NCBI RefSeq assembly: GCF_040126055.1
Contig: NZ_CP143541.1
Location: 124,001-188,000, forward strand
Length of the DNA stretch: 64,000 nt
Direction of reading: 5' to 3'
Source of the DNA: Pseudalkalibacillus sp. SCS-8
GTDB lineage: Bacteria > Bacillota > Bacilli > Bacillales > Fictibacillaceae
Part shown: positions 20,097-33,259 of the stretch, in pieces
Layout of the letters: each line of letters opens with the position of its first letter
Position numbering within the stretch: the first letter of the stretch is position 1
Translations under genes and position numbers: made by a program
Notes under the pieces: model-generated
What the model was told of the DNA's origin: nothing
Databases searched by the model: none
The model's input: only the letters and a program-made list of their open reading frames with translations

Positions 20097-20153
20097 TTTC
20101 CAAACAGCGAAATTTAATCTATCAATCACAATTTGAGGAAGGAGAAAGACCCA

Positions 20154-22238
20154 ATGGCAAGAGAGTTCTCCTTGAAAGAAACACGTAACATTGGAATCAT
20201 GGCTCACATCGATGCTGGTAAAACAACTACGACTGAGCGTATTCTATTCTATACAGGACGTATCCACAAAATTGGTGAAACTCACGAAGGAGCTTCACAA
20301 ATGGACTGGATGGAGCAGGAACAGGAGCGCGGAATCACAATCACTTCCGCTGCGACTACTGCTCAATGGAAAGGTCACCGTGTTAACATCATCGATACAC
20401 CTGGACACGTAGACTTCACAGTTGAAGTTGAACGTTCATTGCGTGTATTGGATGGCGCGGTAGCAGTATTGGATGCACAATCCGGAGTTGAGCCTCAAAC
20501 TGAAACAGTTTGGCGCCAGGCTACAACTTATCATGTACCTCGTATCGTATTCATCAACAAGATGGATAAAATCGGAGCAGACTTCATCTACTCACTTGGA
20601 ACACTACGTGAACGCCTAGGTGCTAACGCACATGCGATCCAGCTTCCAATCGGTGCTGAAGACAACTTCGAAGGAATCATCGATCTTGTTGAAATGAAGG
20701 CTTACTTCTATGAAGATGACCTTGGTACACGTACAAAAGCTGGTGAAATTCCAGACGAGTACAAAGAGCTCGCTGAGGAATATCACGGCAAGCTAGTTGA
20801 AGCTGTTGCTGAACTAGATGAAGATCTCATGATGAAGTATCTTGAAGGTGAAGAGCTTACAGTCGACGAACTGAAAGCTGGAATCCGTAAGGGTACAGTA
20901 AACGTTGAGTTCTATCCTGTTCTTTGCGGTTCTGCATTTAAGAACAAGGGTGTTCAACTCGTACTAGACGCAACACTCGACTATCTACCATCTCCATTGG
21001 ATGTACCTGCAATCAAAGGTTTCATCCCTGGTGATGACGAAGATGAAGAAGTAACGCGTGAAGCTGACGATAACGGTCCATTCTCTGCCTTAGCATTTAA
21101 GGTTATGACAGACCCTTACGTTGGTAAGCTGACGTTCTTCCGTGTGTACTCTGGTACACTTGATTCTGGTTCTTATATCAAGAACTCTACGAAGAACAAG
21201 CGTGAACGTGTAGGTCGTATCCTTCAAATGCACGCGAACTCCCGTGAAGAGATTTCAACTGTTTACGCTGGAGACATCGCTGCTGCAGTAGGACTTAAGG
21301 ATACGTCAACTGGTGACACGCTTTGTGATGAGGGCGACCTTGTAATCCTTGAGTCTATGGATTTCCCTGAACCAGTTATCTCCTTGTCTGTTGAGCCTAA
21401 ATCCAAGGCTGACCAAGACAAGATGGCAATCGCTCTTGCGAAATTAGCTGAAGAGGATCCAACTTTCAAAACTGAAACGAACCAAGAAACTGGACAAACG
21501 ATCATCTCTGGTATGGGTGAACTTCACCTGGACATCATCGTTGACCGTTTGAAGCGTGAGTTCAAGGTTGAAGCAAACGTTGGTGCTCCTCAGGTTGCTT
21601 ACCGTGAGACGATTCGCAAAGGTGCGAAGGTTGAAGGAAAATTCGTGCGTCAATCTGGTGGTCGTGGACAATACGGTCACGTTTGGATCGAGTTCGAACC
21701 AAACGAAGAGGGCGCAGGATTCGAATTTGAAAACAAGATCGTCGGTGGTGTTGTACCACGTGAATACATTCCAGCGGTACAAAACGGAATCGAAGAAGCT
21801 ATGCAAAACGGTATGATTGCAGGATACCCTGTCATCGACGTTAAAGCTACAATCTTCGACGGTTCTTACCACGATGTCGACTCCAATGAAATGGCGTTTA
21901 AGATTGCTGGATCCATGGCATTGAAGAACGCTAAACAACATTGTAGCCCAGTTCTTCTTGAGCCGATGATGAAGGTTGAAGTCGTCGTTCCTGAAGAATA
22001 CATGGGAGACATCATGGGGGATGTTACATCCCGCCGTGGTCGAGTAGAAGGTATGGAAGCACGCGGTAACGCTCAAGTAATCCGTGCAATGGTACCTCTT
22101 TCTGAGATGTTTGGTTACGCTACGACTCTACGTTCTAGAACGCAAGGTCGTGGAACGTACACAATGCACTTTGAAAAGTACGAAGAAGTACCGAAGTCGA
22201 TTTCTGAAGAAATCATCAAAAAAGTAAGCGGCGCTTAA
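20154..22238 (+). CDS. fusA: Elongation factor G
   Basis: Translocation GTPase. 694 residues; G domain with [10 protein letters not shown] (G1), DTPGHVDF (G3) and NKMDK (G4), then domains II-V, including the domain IV tip region and the block [18 protein letters not shown] 20154 after GGAAGGAGA is used; an earlier in-frame TTG at 20133 would add seven unrelated residues. Lies between rpsG and tuf. Confidence 0.98.
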   Translation: MAREFSLKETRNIGIMAHIDAGKTTTTERILFYTGRIHKIGETHEGASQMDWMEQEQERGITITSAATTAQWKGHRVNIIDTPGHVDFTVEVERSLRVLDGAVAVLDAQSGVEPQTETVWRQATTYHVPRIVFINKMDKIGADFIYSLGTLRERLGANAHAIQLPIGAEDNFEGIIDLVEMKAYFYEDDLGTRTKAGEIPDEYKELAEEYHGKLVEAVAELDEDLMMKYLEGEELTVDELKAGIRKGTVNVEFYPVLCGSAFKNKGVQLVLDATLDYLPSPLDVPAIKGFIPGDDEDEEVTREADDNGPFSALAFKVMTDPYVGKLTFFRVYSGTLDSGSYIKNSTKNKRERVGRILQMHANSREEISTVYAGDIAAAVGLKDTSTGDTLCDEGDLVILESMDFPEPVISLSVEPKSKADQDKMAIALAKLAEEDPTFKTETNQETGQTIISGMGELHLDIIVDRLKREFKVEANVGAPQVAYRETIRKGAKVEGKFVRQSGGRGQYGHVWIEFEPNEEGAGFEFENKIVGGVVPREYIPAVQNGIEEAMQNGMIAGYPVIDVKATIFDGSYHDVDSNEMAFKIAGSMALKNAKQHCSPVLLEPMMKVEVVVPEEYMGDIMGDVTSRRGRVEGMEARGNAQVIRAMVPLSEMFGYATTLRSRTQGRGTYTMHFEKYEEVPKSISEEIIKKVSGA

Positions 22239-22278
22239 TCGCTTGCGACTTGTACAAGCAAGTACATTTATTGTAAGC

Positions 22279-22313
22279 TAAGATAGGTGACAGTAAATCT
22301 ATCACCTATCTTA
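22279..22313 (+). other. Perfect 12-bp hairpin between fusA and tuf
   Basis: TAAGATAGGTGA (22279-22290) pairs perfectly with TCACCTATCTTA (22302-22313) across an 11-nt loop. No T-tract follows on either strand, so it is not a terminator. Possible RNase-processing or mRNA-stabilising site allowing extra tuf expression. Confidence 0.6.
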
Positions 22314-22360
22314 CAAATAAAAAAATCCAAATTTCTTATATTTAAAGGAGGAACATACTC

Positions 22361-23551
22361 ATGGCAAAAGAAAAATTCGATCGTTCCAAAGCCCACGTCA
22401 ACATTGGTACAATTGGACACGTTGACCATGGTAAAACTACACTAACTGCAGCAATCACTACAGTACTTCACAAGAAGTCTGGTAAAGGTGAAGCTCGTGC
22501 ATACGACCAAATCGATGGTGCACCAGAAGAGCGTGAGCGTGGAATCACAATCGCGACAGCACACGTTGAGTACGAAACTGACAACCGTCACTATGCTCAC
22601 GTTGACTGCCCTGGACACGCTGACTACGTTAAGAACATGATCACAGGTGCTGCACAAATGGACGGCGGAATCCTAGTTGTTTCTGCTGCTGATGGTCCAA
22701 TGCCACAAACTCGTGAGCACATTCTACTTTCTCGTCAGGTAGGTGTACCTTACCTTGTTGTATTCATGAACAAGTGTGACATGGTAGACGACGAAGAACT
22801 ACTTGAACTAGTAGAAATGGAAGTACGTGACCTTCTTTCTGAGTACGACTTCCCTGGTGACGATGTACCAGTAATCAAAGGTTCTGCTCTTAAAGCTCTT
22901 GAAGGAGATGCTGATTGGGAAGCTAAAATCTTTGAACTTATGGACGCTGTCGATGAGTACATCCCAACTCCAGAGCGTGACCACGACAAGCCATTCATGA
23001 TGCCTGTTGAGGACGTATTCTCAATCACAGGTCGTGGAACAGTTGCTACTGGTCGTGTTGAGCGTGGTAAAGTTAAAGTTGGAGACGAAATCGAAATCCT
23101 TGGTTTAACTGAAGAGCCTAAGAAAACAACTGTAACTGGTGTTGAAATGTTCCGTAAGCTTCTTGACTATGCTGAAGCTGGTGACAACATCGGAGCACTA
23201 CTTCGTGGTGTATCCCGTGACGACATCGAGCGTGGACAAGTTCTTGTTCAACCAGGAACTGTTAAAGCACACACTAAGTTCAAGGCAGAAGTTTATGTTC
23301 TATCTAAAGAAGAAGGTGGACGTCATACTCCATTCTTCGCTAACTACCGTCCTCAGTTCTACTTCCGTACTACGGACGTAACTGGAACAATTGCACTTCC
23401 AGAAGGAACTGAAATGGTTATGCCTGGTGACAACATCGAAATGACAGTTGAATTGATTTCACCAATCGCGATCGAAGATGGTACTAAGTTCTCTATCCGT
23501 GAGGGTGGACGTACTGTAGGTGCTGGTGTCGTAGCATCTATCATCGAATAG
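22361..23551 (+). CDS. tuf: Elongation factor Tu
   Basis: GTPase that delivers aminoacyl-tRNA to the ribosome. 396 residues, with [10 protein letters not shown] (G1), DCPGHADY (G3), NKCDMVDD (G4) and complete domains II and III. Strong AAAGGAGG before ATG 22361. Codon use is highly biased, as expected. A strong terminator closes the str operon. Confidence 0.98.
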   Translation: MAKEKFDRSKAHVNIGTIGHVDHGKTTLTAAITTVLHKKSGKGEARAYDQIDGAPEERERGITIATAHVEYETDNRHYAHVDCPGHADYVKNMITGAAQMDGGILVVSAADGPMPQTREHILLSRQVGVPYLVVFMNKCDMVDDEELLELVEMEVRDLLSEYDFPGDDVPVIKGSALKALEGDADWEAKIFELMDAVDEYIPTPERDHDKPFMMPVEDVFSITGRGTVATGRVERGKVKVGDEIEILGLTEEPKKTTVTGVEMFRKLLDYAEAGDNIGALLRGVSRDDIERGQVLVQPGTVKAHTKFKAEVYVLSKEEGGRHTPFFANYRPQFYFRTTDVTGTIALPEGTEMVMPGDNIEMTVELISPIAIEDGTKFSIREGGRTVGAGVVASIIE

Positions 23552-23570
23552 TCGATTGATTATCAATTAA

Positions 23571-23598
23571 AACACCCCGTTTTTACGGGGTGTTTTTT
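23571..23598 (+). terminator. str operon (tuf) terminator
   Basis: AACACCCCGT pairs with ACGGGGTGTT over TTTT, followed by TTTT. Flanking A and T runs extend the stem and make it potentially bidirectional. Confidence 0.92.
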
Positions 23599-23831
23599 AT
23601 TTAGGCTTTGTTAGCTATTAGGGTAAAGAAACACTGTTTAAATGCCCTGAAAACTTGTCCATAGTAAAATGAGGGTAAAGAAACCAGAGACATTAGTACA
23701 CGCTGCCTGCGAAAAATTCTGTCGCATCTGTCCAAACGATAAAACCATCTATCTGTCCTCACGATCTATATAAGAAATTTCTCGCTTAAAAAATCCACTA
23801 TCAACAAATTTTAATCCTATCCAAAAATCCC

Positions 23832-23860
23832 TTGCAAAACATAGGCGAAACCTTTATAAT
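23832..23860 (+). promoter_or_regulatory. S10 operon promoter P1
   Basis: TTGCAA (23832-23837), 17-nt spacer, perfect TATAAT (23855-23860). The rest of the tuf-rpsJ gap before it (23599-23831) shows only a solitary GGCTTTGTTAGC at 23604, resembling the MITE end found elsewhere. Confidence 0.82.
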
Positions 23861-23899
23861 AGATCAAGTGTGGCTGAGTACTGATCATTGCTTGAGGCA

Positions 23900-23928
23900 T
23901 TGCAAAACCCTTGCGTCTCTAGTATAAT
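23900..23928 (+). promoter_or_regulatory. S10 operon promoter P2
   Basis: TTGCAA (23900-23905), 17-nt spacer, TATAAT (23923-23928): the same -35, spacing and -10 as P1, 68 nt downstream. A tandem pair for the longest ribosomal-protein operon. Confidence 0.82.
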
Positions 23929-23939
23929 CAGTAATGTTG

Positions 23940-24370
<431 letters not shown>

Positions 24371-24408
24371 AACAAATTAAATTTTTCATATTTTAGGAGG
24401 TGTGACGA

Positions 24409-25047
24409 ATGACCAAAGGAATCTTAGGTAAAAAGATCGGTATGACACAAATCTTTGCAGAAAACGGTGAAGTGATTCCAGTAACTGTTGTTGAAGCTAG
24501 TCCGAACGTTGTTCTACAAGTAAAGACTGCTGAAAACGATGGCTACGAGGCGATCCAGATCGGTTATGCTGACAAGAAAGAATCTCGTACCAATAAACCT
24601 GCAAAGGGCCATGCTGAAAAAGCAAACACAAACCCTAAGCGCTACGTTAAAGAACTTCGCGGAGCAGAGCTCGGAAGTTATGAAGTTGGTCAGGAAGTCA
24701 AAGTAGATATTTTCCAGGAAGGCGATACAGTAGACGTCACTGGAACATCAAAAGGTAAAGGGTTCCAAGGTGCAATCAAGCGCCACGGACAATCACGCGG
24801 ACCAATGACTCACGGTTCTCGTTACCACCGTCGCCCTGGTTCTATGGGTGCTGTTGACCCAATGCGCGTATTCAAAGGTAAAAAGCTACCTGGACGCATG
24901 GGCGGAAAGCAAGTTACTGTACAAAACCTTGAAGTCGTCAAGGTCGATGCAGAACGCAATCTACTAATGATCAAAGGTAACGTACCTGGAGCGAAGAAGA
25001 GCTACGTTACTGTTCAATCTGGTATCAAAGCAAAAGAAGCTAAGTAA
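24409..25047 (+). CDS. rplC: 50S ribosomal protein L3
   Basis: Early assembly protein whose extension reaches the peptidyltransferase centre. 212 residues: [15 protein letters not shown] at the N-terminus, the conserved glutamine-containing loop [19 protein letters not shown], and a basic extension with [13 protein letters not shown] 24409 with TAGGAGGTG. Followed by rplD after 17 nt. Confidence 0.97.
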   Translation: MTKGILGKKIGMTQIFAENGEVIPVTVVEASPNVVLQVKTAENDGYEAIQIGYADKKESRTNKPAKGHAEKANTNPKRYVKELRGAELGSYEVGQEVKVDIFQEGDTVDVTGTSKGKGFQGAIKRHGQSRGPMTHGSRYHRRPGSMGAVDPMRVFKGKKLPGRMGGKQVTVQNLEVVKVDAERNLLMIKGNVPGAKKSYVTVQSGIKAKEAK

Positions 25048-25064
25048 GAAAGGAGGATACACCG

Positions 25065-25688
25065 GTGCCAAAAGTAACGCTATACAATCAATCCGGTTCT
25101 GAAATCGGAGAAATCGAATTAAATGACAACGTATTTGGAATTGAGCCAAATAACCACGTACTTTTTGAAGCAGTTGTGATGCAACAATCATCAACTCGTC
25201 AAGGAACACACGCTGTTAAGAACCGTTCTGCGGTAAGAGGCGGAGGACGTAAGCCTTGGCGTCAAAAAGGAACTGGACGTGCTCGTCAAGGATCAATCCG
25301 TTCACCACAATGGGTAGGCGGTGGAACTGTCTTCGGTCCTACACCAAGAAGCTACAGCTACAAGCTTCCGAAGAAAGTACGTCGTTTGGCTATCAAGTCT
25401 GCACTTTCTTCTAAAGTGCAAGAAAACAACATGATTGTCTTGGAAGATCTTAAATTTGATGCTCCAAAGACAAAAGAAATGGCTAGTGTATTAGCAAACT
25501 TCTCTTCAGCATCTAAAGCTCTTATCGTTACAGCTGACTATAACGAATTTGCTGCTTTATCTGCTCGCAACATCCCTGGAGTTACACTGATCACTGCTGA
25601 CGGTGTAAACGTCTTGGATGTGTTGGATCATGACAAGGTATTCATGACGAAAGATGCTGTAGAAAAGGTAGAGGAGGTGCTCGCATAA
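25065..25688 (+). CDS. rplD: 50S ribosomal protein L4
   Basis: Its long internal loop lines the exit-tunnel constriction. 207 residues, with the tunnel loop region [20 protein letters not shown] intact (the region where macrolide-resistance changes occur). GTG start 25065 after AAAGGAGG. In E. coli L4 controls the S10 operon; no such site is assigned here. Stop overlaps the rplW start (TAATG), so translation is coupled. Confidence 0.97.
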   Translation: MPKVTLYNQSGSEIGEIELNDNVFGIEPNNHVLFEAVVMQQSSTRQGTHAVKNRSAVRGGGRKPWRQKGTGRARQGSIRSPQWVGGGTVFGPTPRSYSYKLPKKVRRLAIKSALSSKVQENNMIVLEDLKFDAPKTKEMASVLANFSSASKALIVTADYNEFAALSARNIPGVTLITADGVNVLDVLDHDKVFMTKDAVEKVEEVLA

Positions 25689-25978
25689 TGGCAGACGCAC
25701 GTGAAATTATCAAGCGCCCCGTTATCACTGAACGTACTACAGAAATCATGGGTGATAGAAAGTACACGTTCGAGGTTGACCCTCGCGCGAACAAAACCCA
25801 GATCAAAAACGCAGTTGAAGAAATTTTCGGTGTGAAAGTCGAAAATGTAAACACTCAAAACTATAAAGGAAAGAAGAAACGTGTAGGTCGTTACTTCGGA
25901 TTCACTGCAAAGCGCAAAAAAGCGATTGTCCAGTTGACTTCCGATAGTAAAGAACTCGATTTCTTCGAAGGAGTATAA
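25688..25978 (+). CDS. rplW: 50S ribosomal protein L23
   Basis: Sits at the tunnel exit, the docking site for trigger factor and SRP. 96 residues, with [17 protein letters not shown] and [18 protein letters not shown]. Start overlaps the rplD stop by one base; GAGGAGGTG lies within the end of rplD. Confidence 0.96.
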   Translation: MADAREIIKRPVITERTTEIMGDRKYTFEVDPRANKTQIKNAVEEIFGVKVENVNTQNYKGKKKRVGRYFGFTAKRKKAIVQLTSDSKELDFFEGV

Positions 25979-26006
25979 AGCTTACTCGTAAAGGAGGGAC
26001 CGTAAA

Positions 26007-26837
26007 ATGGCTATCAAAAAGTATAAACCAACATCAAATGGCCGTCGTCACATGACGTCATCTGATTTTAGTGAAATTACAACAGACCAGCCCGAAAAGT
26101 CGTTGCTAGCTCCATTGAACAAGAAAGCTGGCCGAAACAACCACGGGCGTATTACTACTCGTCACCAAGGTGGAGGCCACAAGCGTAAGTATCGTATCAT
26201 CGACTTCAAACGTGATAAAGATGGTATACCAGGACGCGTTGCTACGATCGAATATGATCCAAACCGTTCTGCAAACATTGCGCTAGTCCACTATGCTGAC
26301 GGAGAAAAGCGTTACATCCTTGCTACTAAAGGCATGGAAGTTGGACAAGAAGTAATGTCAGGACCAGATGCGGACATCAAGAATGGTAACGCAATGGCTC
26401 TAAAAGACATTCCAGTGGGTACAACAATCCACAATATCGAAATGAAGCCTGGACGCGGAGGACAGCTTGTACGTTCTGCAGGTGCTGAAGCACAACTTCT
26501 TGGTAAAGAAGAACGTTACGCGCTTGTACGTCTTCGTTCTGGAGAAACTCGTCGTATCCTATTGACTTGCCGTGCAACAATCGGTCAAGTAGGAAACCTG
26601 GAGCACGAACTTATCAACATCGGTAAAGCTGGACGCTCTCGCTGGTTAGGTAAGCGCCCTACAGTCCGTGGTTCTGTTATGAACCCTAGTGATCACCCAC
26701 ACGGTGGTGGTGAAGGACGCGCGCCAATCGGACGTAAATCACCAATGTCACCTTGGGGCAAACCGACTCTTGGATACAAGACTCGTAAGAAGAACAAGCC
26801 AAGTGACAAGTATATCGTACGTCGTCGTAAAAAATAA
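26007..26837 (+). CDS. rplB: 50S ribosomal protein L2
   Basis: Largest rRNA-binding protein, required for subunit joining and peptidyltransferase activity. 276 residues, with [20 protein letters not shown] and the C-terminal conserved His motif [20 protein letters not shown] 26007 after AAAGGAGGG. A 57-nt gap with a hairpin separates it from rpsS. Confidence 0.97.
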   Translation: MAIKKYKPTSNGRRHMTSSDFSEITTDQPEKSLLAPLNKKAGRNNHGRITTRHQGGGHKRKYRIIDFKRDKDGIPGRVATIEYDPNRSANIALVHYADGEKRYILATKGMEVGQEVMSGPDADIKNGNAMALKDIPVGTTIHNIEMKPGRGGQLVRSAGAEAQLLGKEERYALVRLRSGETRRILLTCRATIGQVGNLEHELINIGKAGRSRWLGKRPTVRGSVMNPSDHPHGGGEGRAPIGRKSPMSPWGKPTLGYKTRKKNKPSDKYIVRRRKK

Positions 26838-26847
26838 CGGGATTGAA

Positions 26848-26869
26848 CTACGGTTCAAACGAACCGTAG
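26848..26869 (+). other. Hairpin between rplB and rpsS
   Basis: CTACGGTTC pairs perfectly with GAACCGTAG over AAAC, with no T-tract. Probably an mRNA processing or stability element inside the S10 operon. Confidence 0.5.
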
Positions 26870-26894
26870 CGCAATCGCGAAGGGAGGTACTAGA

Positions 26895-27173
26895 ATGGGT
26901 CGTAGTTTGAAAAAGGGACCTTTCGTAGATGAGCATCTAATGAAAAAAGTTGAAGCACAAGGTGAAAGCAACGACAAGAAAGTCATCAAGACTTGGTCTC
27001 GTCGCTCTACTATTTTTCCACAGTTCATCGGACACACAATTGCCGTTTATGACGGACGCAAGCATGTGCCAGTGTACGTAACTGAAGACATGGTCGGACA
27101 CAAGTTGGGTGAATTTGCACCAACACGTACGTACAAAGGCCACGCTGCTGACGATAAGAAAACAAGACGTTAA
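26895..27173 (+). CDS. rpsS: 30S ribosomal protein S19
   Basis: Small-subunit head protein contacting S13 and the A-site finger region. 92 residues, with [20 protein letters not shown] and the block [28 protein letters not shown] (27031-27114). Site AGGGAGGT before ATG 26895. Followed by rplV after 20 nt. Confidence 0.97.
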   Translation: MGRSLKKGPFVDEHLMKKVEAQGESNDKKVIKTWSRRSTIFPQFIGHTIAVYDGRKHVPVYVTEDMVGHKLGEFAPTRTYKGHAADDKKTRR

Positions 27174-27193
27174 CAAGAGAGGAGGTACTCCGA

Positions 27194-27535
27194 ATGGAAG
27201 CTAAAGCTGTTGCAAAACAGGTTCGAATTGCTCCTCGTAAAGCTCGCCTAGTCGTCGATCTCATTCGAGGAAAGGAAGTTGGAGAAGCGATTGCGATCTT
27301 GCGTCATACGCATAAAGGTGCATCTCCAATTGTAGAAAAAGTGTTGAACTCTGCGATCGCAAATGCAGAACACAACTACGAAATGGAGCCAAACAACCTA
27401 GTGATCAAATCTGCTTATGTTGATGAAGGTGTAACAATGAAACGATTCCGCCCACGTGCTATGGGTCGTGCAAGCCGTATCAACAAGCGCACAAGCCACA
27501 TTACAATCGTGGTATCAGAAAAGAAGGAGGGATAA
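27194..27535 (+). CDS. rplV: 50S ribosomal protein L22
   Basis: Its beta-hairpin, with L4, forms the narrow part of the exit tunnel. 113 residues, with [17 protein letters not shown] and the hairpin [20 protein letters not shown] intact. ATG 27194 after AGAGGAGGT. The rpsC start follows after 3 nt. Confidence 0.97.
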   Translation: MEAKAVAKQVRIAPRKARLVVDLIRGKEVGEAIAILRHTHKGASPIVEKVLNSAIANAEHNYEMEPNNLVIKSAYVDEGVTMKRFRPRAMGRASRINKRTSHITIVVSEKKEG

Positions 27536-27538
27536 ATC

Positions 27539-28828
<1,290 letters not shown>

Positions 28829-28849
28829 ATTGAAGGGAGGACTTAAAAA

Positions 28850-29113
28850 ATGAGCGAACGCAACCAACGTAAGGTATATGTAGGTCGTGTAGTATCCGAC
28901 AAAATGGATAAGACGATCACTGTACTAGTTGAAACTTATAAAAATGATCAATTGTACGGAAAGCGCGTTAAGTACTCTAAGAAGTTCAAAGCGCACGATG
29001 AGAACAACACTGCTAAAATGAACGACATCGTTCGAATCATGGAAACTCGTCCATTGTCTAAAGACAAGCGTTTCCGTTTAGTAGAAGTTGTTGAAGAATC
29101 TATCATTATCTAA
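28850..29113 (+). CDS. rpsQ: 30S ribosomal protein S17
   Basis: Primary 16S-binding protein of the OB fold. 87 residues, with the motif [19 protein letters not shown] and the C-terminal [23 protein letters not shown] 28850 after AAGGGAGGA. Confidence 0.96.
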   Translation: MSERNQRKVYVGRVVSDKMDKTITVLVETYKNDQLYGKRVKYSKKFKAHDENNTAKMNDIVRIMETRPLSKDKRFRLVEVVEESIII

Positions 29114-29158
29114 TAAAAGTTCGGATCGATATCTTCAGTCCGAAAGGAGGTACACGTA

Positions 29159-29527
29159 ATGATTCAACAAGAATCACGTTTAAAAGTTGCTGACAACTCT
29201 GGAGCTCGTGAACTACTAGCTATCAAGGTCCTAGGTGGATCTGGACGTAAGTATGCAAACATCGGTGATATGGTAGTGTGTTCTGTTAAATCTGCAACAC
29301 CAGGCGGCGTTGTTAAGAAGGGTGAAGTTGTTCGTGCGGTCGTAGTACGTTCTAAGCGTGGTGTGCGTCGTCCGGACGGTTCATACATCCGTTTCGACGA
29401 GAACGCTGCAGTCATCGTACGTGATGACAAGAGCCCGAGAGGAACTCGTATTTTCGGACCAGTTGCACGTGAACTACGTGACAACCAGTTCATGAAAATC
29501 GTTTCACTAGCGCCAGAAGTTCTTTAA
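29159..29527 (+). CDS. rplN: 50S ribosomal protein L14
   Basis: Interface protein that binds RsfS and contacts 16S rRNA in a bridge. 122 residues, the exact usual length, beginning [20 protein letters not shown], with [23 protein letters not shown]. Site AAAGGAGGT. First gene of what is the spc part of the superoperon; no separate promoter is evident. Confidence 0.97.
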   Translation: MIQQESRLKVADNSGARELLAIKVLGGSGRKYANIGDMVVCSVKSATPGGVVKKGEVVRAVVVRSKRGVRRPDGSYIRFDENAAVIVRDDKSPRGTRIFGPVARELRDNQFMKIVSLAPEVL

Positions 29528-29572
29528 AAATAGAATTCAAGCTATGTCTTGTAAGGAGGTGCGCAAGTCGCT

Positions 29573-29893
29573 ATGCCTAAAATGCACGTGAAAAAAGGCG
29601 ATAAAGTTCAAGTTATTTCAGGTAAGGATAAAGGGAAGCAAGGTGTCGTCCTTCAAGCATTACCAAAGGAAAACCGTGTAATCGTTGAAGGAGTGAACGT
29701 TGTTAAGAAGCACGCTAAACCTTCTCAAGATAATCCACAAGGTGGAATCCTTAACGTTGAAGCTTCCATCCATGCTTCTAACGTTTTGCCGATTGACCCT
29801 AAGTCTGGAGAACCTACTCGTGTAGGTTATGAAGAAAAGGACGGAAAGAAAGTACGTATTGCTAAGAAGTCAGGAGAAGCTCTTGACAAATAA
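29573..29893 (+). CDS. rplX: 50S ribosomal protein L24
   Basis: Assembly initiator near the tunnel exit, KOW fold. 106 residues, with [20 protein letters not shown] as the KOW motif and a zinc-free C-terminus. ATG 29573 after AAGGAGGTG. Confidence 0.96.
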   Translation: MPKMHVKKGDKVQVISGKDKGKQGVVLQALPKENRVIVEGVNVVKKHAKPSQDNPQGGILNVEASIHASNVLPIDPKSGEPTRVGYEEKDGKKVRIAKKSGEALDK

Positions 29894-29919
29894 GCAAAGG
29901 TGAAAGGAGGTTACCTAGA

Positions 29920-30459
29920 ATGAATCGTCTACAAGAAAGATACAAAGAAGAAATCGTTCCTTCTCTCCAAGAGAAGTTCGAATATAGCTCAGTAATGCAA
30001 GTACCAAAAATCGAAAAGATCGTTATCAACATGGGATTAGGAGATGCTGTTTCCAACGCGAAAGCACTTGATGTTGCAGTTGATGAATTGACTCAGATCG
30101 CAGGTCAAAAGCCGGTTGTAACAAAAGCGAAGAAATCCATCGCTGGATTCAAGCTTCGTGAAGGAATGCCGATCGGTGCGAAGGTTACATTACGCGGTGA
30201 GCGTATGTATGATTTCCTTGACAAGCTAATCAGTGTTTCTCTTCCACGTGTGCGTGACTTCCGCGGTATTTCTAAGAAATCATTCGACGGTCGTGGAAAC
30301 TACACACTTGGTGTGAAAGAACAGCTAATTTTCCCAGAGATCGATTATGATAAGGTCAACAAAGTGCGCGGTATGGATATCGTTATCGTAACTACTGCAA
30401 ACTCAGACGAAGAGGCTCGTGAACTACTTACTCAAGTAGGTATGCCATTCCAAAAATAA
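29920..30459 (+). CDS. rplE: 50S ribosomal protein L5
   Basis: 5S rRNA-binding protein of the central protuberance that contacts P-site tRNA. 179 residues, the usual length, with [34 protein letters not shown] and the C-terminal [23 protein letters not shown] 29920 after AAAGGAGG. Confidence 0.97.
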   Translation: MNRLQERYKEEIVPSLQEKFEYSSVMQVPKIEKIVINMGLGDAVSNAKALDVAVDELTQIAGQKPVVTKAKKSIAGFKLREGMPIGAKVTLRGERMYDFLDKLISVSLPRVRDFRGISKKSFDGRGNYTLGVKEQLIFPEIDYDKVNKVRGMDIVIVTTANSDEEARELLTQVGMPFQK

Positions 30460-30462
30460 TGA

Positions 30463-30666
<204 letters not shown>

Positions 30667-30696
30667 ACCCCATTGACGGGAAGGAGGTAATTAGTA

Positions 30697-31095
30697 ATGG
30701 TCATGACAGATCCAATTGCAGATATGTTAACTCGCATTCGTAATGCGAACACTGTAGGTCACGATAAACTTGAGGTTCCTGCATCCAAGTTGAAAAAGGA
30801 GATCGCAGAAATCTTGAAGAACGAAGGTTTCGTACGTGACGTAGAGTTCATCGAAGATAACAAGCAAGGTGTTATTCGTATTTTCTTAAAATATGGTCCG
30901 AACAACGAACGTGTTATTACAGGCCTTAAGAGAATCAGTAAGCCTGGCTTGCGTGTCTATGCGAAAGCATACGAAGTACCACGTGTACTTGGTGGACTAG
31001 GAATTGCACTAGTTTCAACATCTAGAGGAATTATGACAGACAAAGATGCTCGCAACCAACAAGTGGGCGGAGAAGTCTTAGCATACGTTTGGTAA
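30697..31095 (+). CDS. rpsH: 30S ribosomal protein S8
   Basis: Primary 16S-binding protein and, in E. coli, repressor of the spc operon. 132 residues, with [15 protein letters not shown] and [23 protein letters not shown] 30697 (MVMTDP) has AGGAGGT at 8 nt; ATG 30703 is too far from it. Confidence 0.97.
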   Translation: MVMTDPIADMLTRIRNANTVGHDKLEVPASKLKKEIAEILKNEGFVRDVEFIEDNKQGVIRIFLKYGPNNERVITGLKRISKPGLRVYAKAYEVPRVLGGLGIALVSTSRGIMTDKDARNQQVGGEVLAYVW

Positions 31096-31126
31096 TAAAA
31101 GAAAGAAAGAATGGAGGTGCAGCTGA

Positions 31127-31666
31127 ATGTCTCGTATTGGTAACAGAAGATTACAAATCCCTAACGGCGTAACTGTCGAGAACAAAGGTAACAACGTCGT
31201 TACTGTTAAAGGACAAAAAGGTGAATTGACTCGCTCTTTCAGTCCTGATATGAAAATCAACATCGAAGAGAATGAAGTGACGGTTGAGCGTCCAAGTGAG
31301 CACAAAGAACACAAATCTCTTCACGGAACTACTGTAAGCCTGATCGACAACATGATTCATGGTGTTTCCAACGGTTACGAAAAGTCTCTTGAACTAGTCG
31401 GTGTCGGATACCGTGCAAACAAGTCTGGTAACAAACTAGTCTTGAACGTAGGTTACTCCCACCCAGTTGAGATCGTACCTGAAGAAGGAATTGATATCGA
31501 AGTTCCTGCGAATACGAAAGTAGTCGTTAAAGGTATCGATAAAGAACGTGTTGGTGCTGTTGCAGCGAATATTCGCTCTGTTCGTCTTCCTGAACCGTAT
31601 AAAGGGAAAGGTATCCGTTACGAAGGAGAATATGTTCGTCGTAAGGAAGGTAAGACTGGTAAATAG
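31127..31666 (+). CDS. rplF: 50S ribosomal protein L6
   Basis: Binds the sarcin-ricin-loop region at the factor-binding site. 179 residues, starting [17 protein letters not shown], with [19 protein letters not shown] and the C-terminal [20 protein letters not shown]. Site TGGAGGTG before ATG 31127. Confidence 0.97.
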   Translation: MSRIGNRRLQIPNGVTVENKGNNVVTVKGQKGELTRSFSPDMKINIEENEVTVERPSEHKEHKSLHGTTVSLIDNMIHGVSNGYEKSLELVGVGYRANKSGNKLVLNVGYSHPVEIVPEEGIDIEVPANTKVVVKGIDKERVGAVAANIRSVRLPEPYKGKGIRYEGEYVRRKEGKTGK

Positions 31667-31698
31667 TAACGTAAGATTACGGAAAGGAGTGGCGTAGG

Positions 31699-32061
31699 AT
31701 GATTACAAAGCCAGATAAGAATGTTGCGCGCAAAAAACGACATGCACGTGTACGCCGTAATATTTTCGGTACAGCAGAACGTCCTCGCTTGAACGTATTC
31801 CGTTCATCAAAACACATCTACGCTCAGTTGATTGATGATGAAAACGGAGTAACGTTAGCGTCTGCTTCTACACTTGACAATGATGTAGAAGTTGAGCAAG
31901 GCGGAAATGTTGAAGCTGCTAAAAAAGTCGGCGAAACAATCGCTAAGCGCGCAGTTGAAGCTGGGCACAAAGTAGTTGTATTCGACCGCGGTGGATATAT
32001 CTATCACGGACGCGTAAAAGCATTAGCTGACGCAGCTCGTGAATCAGGACTACAATTTTAA
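31699..32061 (+). CDS. rplR: 50S ribosomal protein L18
   Basis: 5S rRNA-binding protein of the central protuberance. 120 residues: basic N-terminus [20 protein letters not shown], then [20 protein letters not shown] and the C-terminal [23 protein letters not shown] 31699 after AAAGGAGTGG. Confidence 0.97.
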   Translation: MITKPDKNVARKKRHARVRRNIFGTAERPRLNVFRSSKHIYAQLIDDENGVTLASASTLDNDVEVEQGGNVEAAKKVGETIAKRAVEAGHKVVVFDRGGYIYHGRVKALADAARESGLQF

Positions 32062-32082
32062 TAAAAGGAGGGAAACTCAATC

Positions 32083-32583
32083 ATGCGTGGAATCGATCCA
32101 AACAAACTAGAACTTGAAGAACGTGTTGTTACCGTAAACCGCGTAGCGAAGGTTGTAAAAGGTGGACGTCGCTTCCGCTTTGCTGCGGTTGTGGTAGTAG
32201 GAGATAAGAACGGTCATGTTGGATTCGGTACTGGTAAAGCACAAGAGGTACCAGAAGCGATCCGCAAGGCTATCGAAGATGCGAAAAAGAATCTTGTAAG
32301 TGTACCGATCGTCGGTACGACAGTTCCTCACCAAATCAACGGACGATATGGAGCAGGAAACGTATTGTTGAAGCCTGCATCTGAGGGTACAGGAGTTATC
32401 GCTGGTGGACCTGTACGTGCTGTACTAGAGTTGGCTGGAGTTGGTGACATCCTTTCAAAATCATTAGGATCTAACAACCCAATCAACATGGTACGTGCTA
32501 CAATCGAAGGATTAAAAAATCTAAAGCGTGCTGAGGACGTTGCGAAATTGCGCGGCAAATCAGTAGAAGATCTTTTAGGTTAA
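32083..32583 (+). CDS. rpsE: 30S ribosomal protein S5
   Basis: mRNA-channel and decoding-fidelity protein. 166 residues, with the spectinomycin-site loop [20 protein letters not shown] of normal appearance and the C-terminal [22 protein letters not shown] 32083 after AAAGGAGGG. Confidence 0.97.
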   Translation: MRGIDPNKLELEERVVTVNRVAKVVKGGRRFRFAAVVVVGDKNGHVGFGTGKAQEVPEAIRKAIEDAKKNLVSVPIVGTTVPHQINGRYGAGNVLLKPASEGTGVIAGGPVRAVLELAGVGDILSKSLGSNNPINMVRATIEGLKNLKRAEDVAKLRGKSVEDLLG

Positions 32584-32596
32584 GGAGGGATTTTGA

Positions 32597-32785
32597 ATGG
32601 CTAAGAAATTAGAAGTCACCCTCACTCGTAGTTTAATTGGTCGTCCTGAAAACCAACGTGTTACAGTTAAAACACTTGGTCTTCGCAAGATGCACCAGAC
32701 AGTCGTACACGAAGATAATGAAGCAATTCGTGGTATGGTGAACAAGGTGTCTCATCTTGTAACAGTAAAAGAAATCAATGCGTAA
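32597..32785 (+). CDS. rpmD: 50S ribosomal protein L30
   Basis: Small large-subunit protein, 62 residues, the usual length, with [19 protein letters not shown] and [23 protein letters not shown] 32597, 13 nt after rpsE, with AAGGAGGG. Confidence 0.96.
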   Translation: MAKKLEVTLTRSLIGRPENQRVTVKTLGLRKMHQTVVHEDNEAIRGMVNKVSHLVTVKEINA

Positions 32786-32818
32786 CAAGACGATATAAAT
32801 CATGAGGAGGTGCCGATA

Positions 32819-33259
32819 ATGAAACTTCATGAACTAAAACCATCTGAAGGTTCTCGTCGCGAACGCAACCGCGTTGGACGTGGAATTGGTTCAGGTAACG
32901 GTAAGACAAGTGGACGTGGTCACAAAGGGCAAAACGCTCGTTCTGGCGGTGGAGTAAGACCAGGATTTGAAGGTGGACAAAATCCACTTGCACGTCGTTT
33001 GCCGAAACGTGGATTCACAAACCCGACTCGCGTTGAGTATGCGGTAGTGAACCTTGAAACATTGAACCGTTTTGAAGAGGGAACAGAAGTAACTCCTGAA
33101 CTTCTTCTTGAAACTGGCGTGATCAGCAAGTTGAAAAACGGAGTCAAAATTCTGGGTAACGGTAAACTTGAAACGAAGCTAACTGTTAAAGCTCATAAGT
33201 TTTCTGCTTCTGCCAAGGAAGCGATTGAAGCAGCAGGCGGAAAAACTGAGGTGATGTAA
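32819..33259 (+). CDS. rplO: 50S ribosomal protein L15
   Basis: Late-assembling large-subunit protein. 146 residues: glycine-rich basic N-terminal extension ([20 protein letters not shown]) and globular C-terminal domain. ATG 32819 ([17 protein letters not shown]) is chosen; GTG 32810 falls inside the GAGGAGGTG site. Stop overlaps the secY start (TAATG). Confidence 0.97.
   Translation: MKLHELKPSEGSRRERNRVGRGIGSGNGKTSGRGHKGQNARSGGGVRPGFEGGQNPLARRLPKRGFTNPTRVEYAVVNLETLNRFEEGTEVTPELLLETGVISKLKNGVKILGNGKLETKLTVKAHKFSASAKEAIEAAGGKTEVM

Noticed and set aside
23604..23615. GGCTTTGTTAGC resembling a MITE end after tuf
   Set aside because: A single short match without a partner end or the GCGGACGCTTTCC core; possibly a remnant but not supportable.
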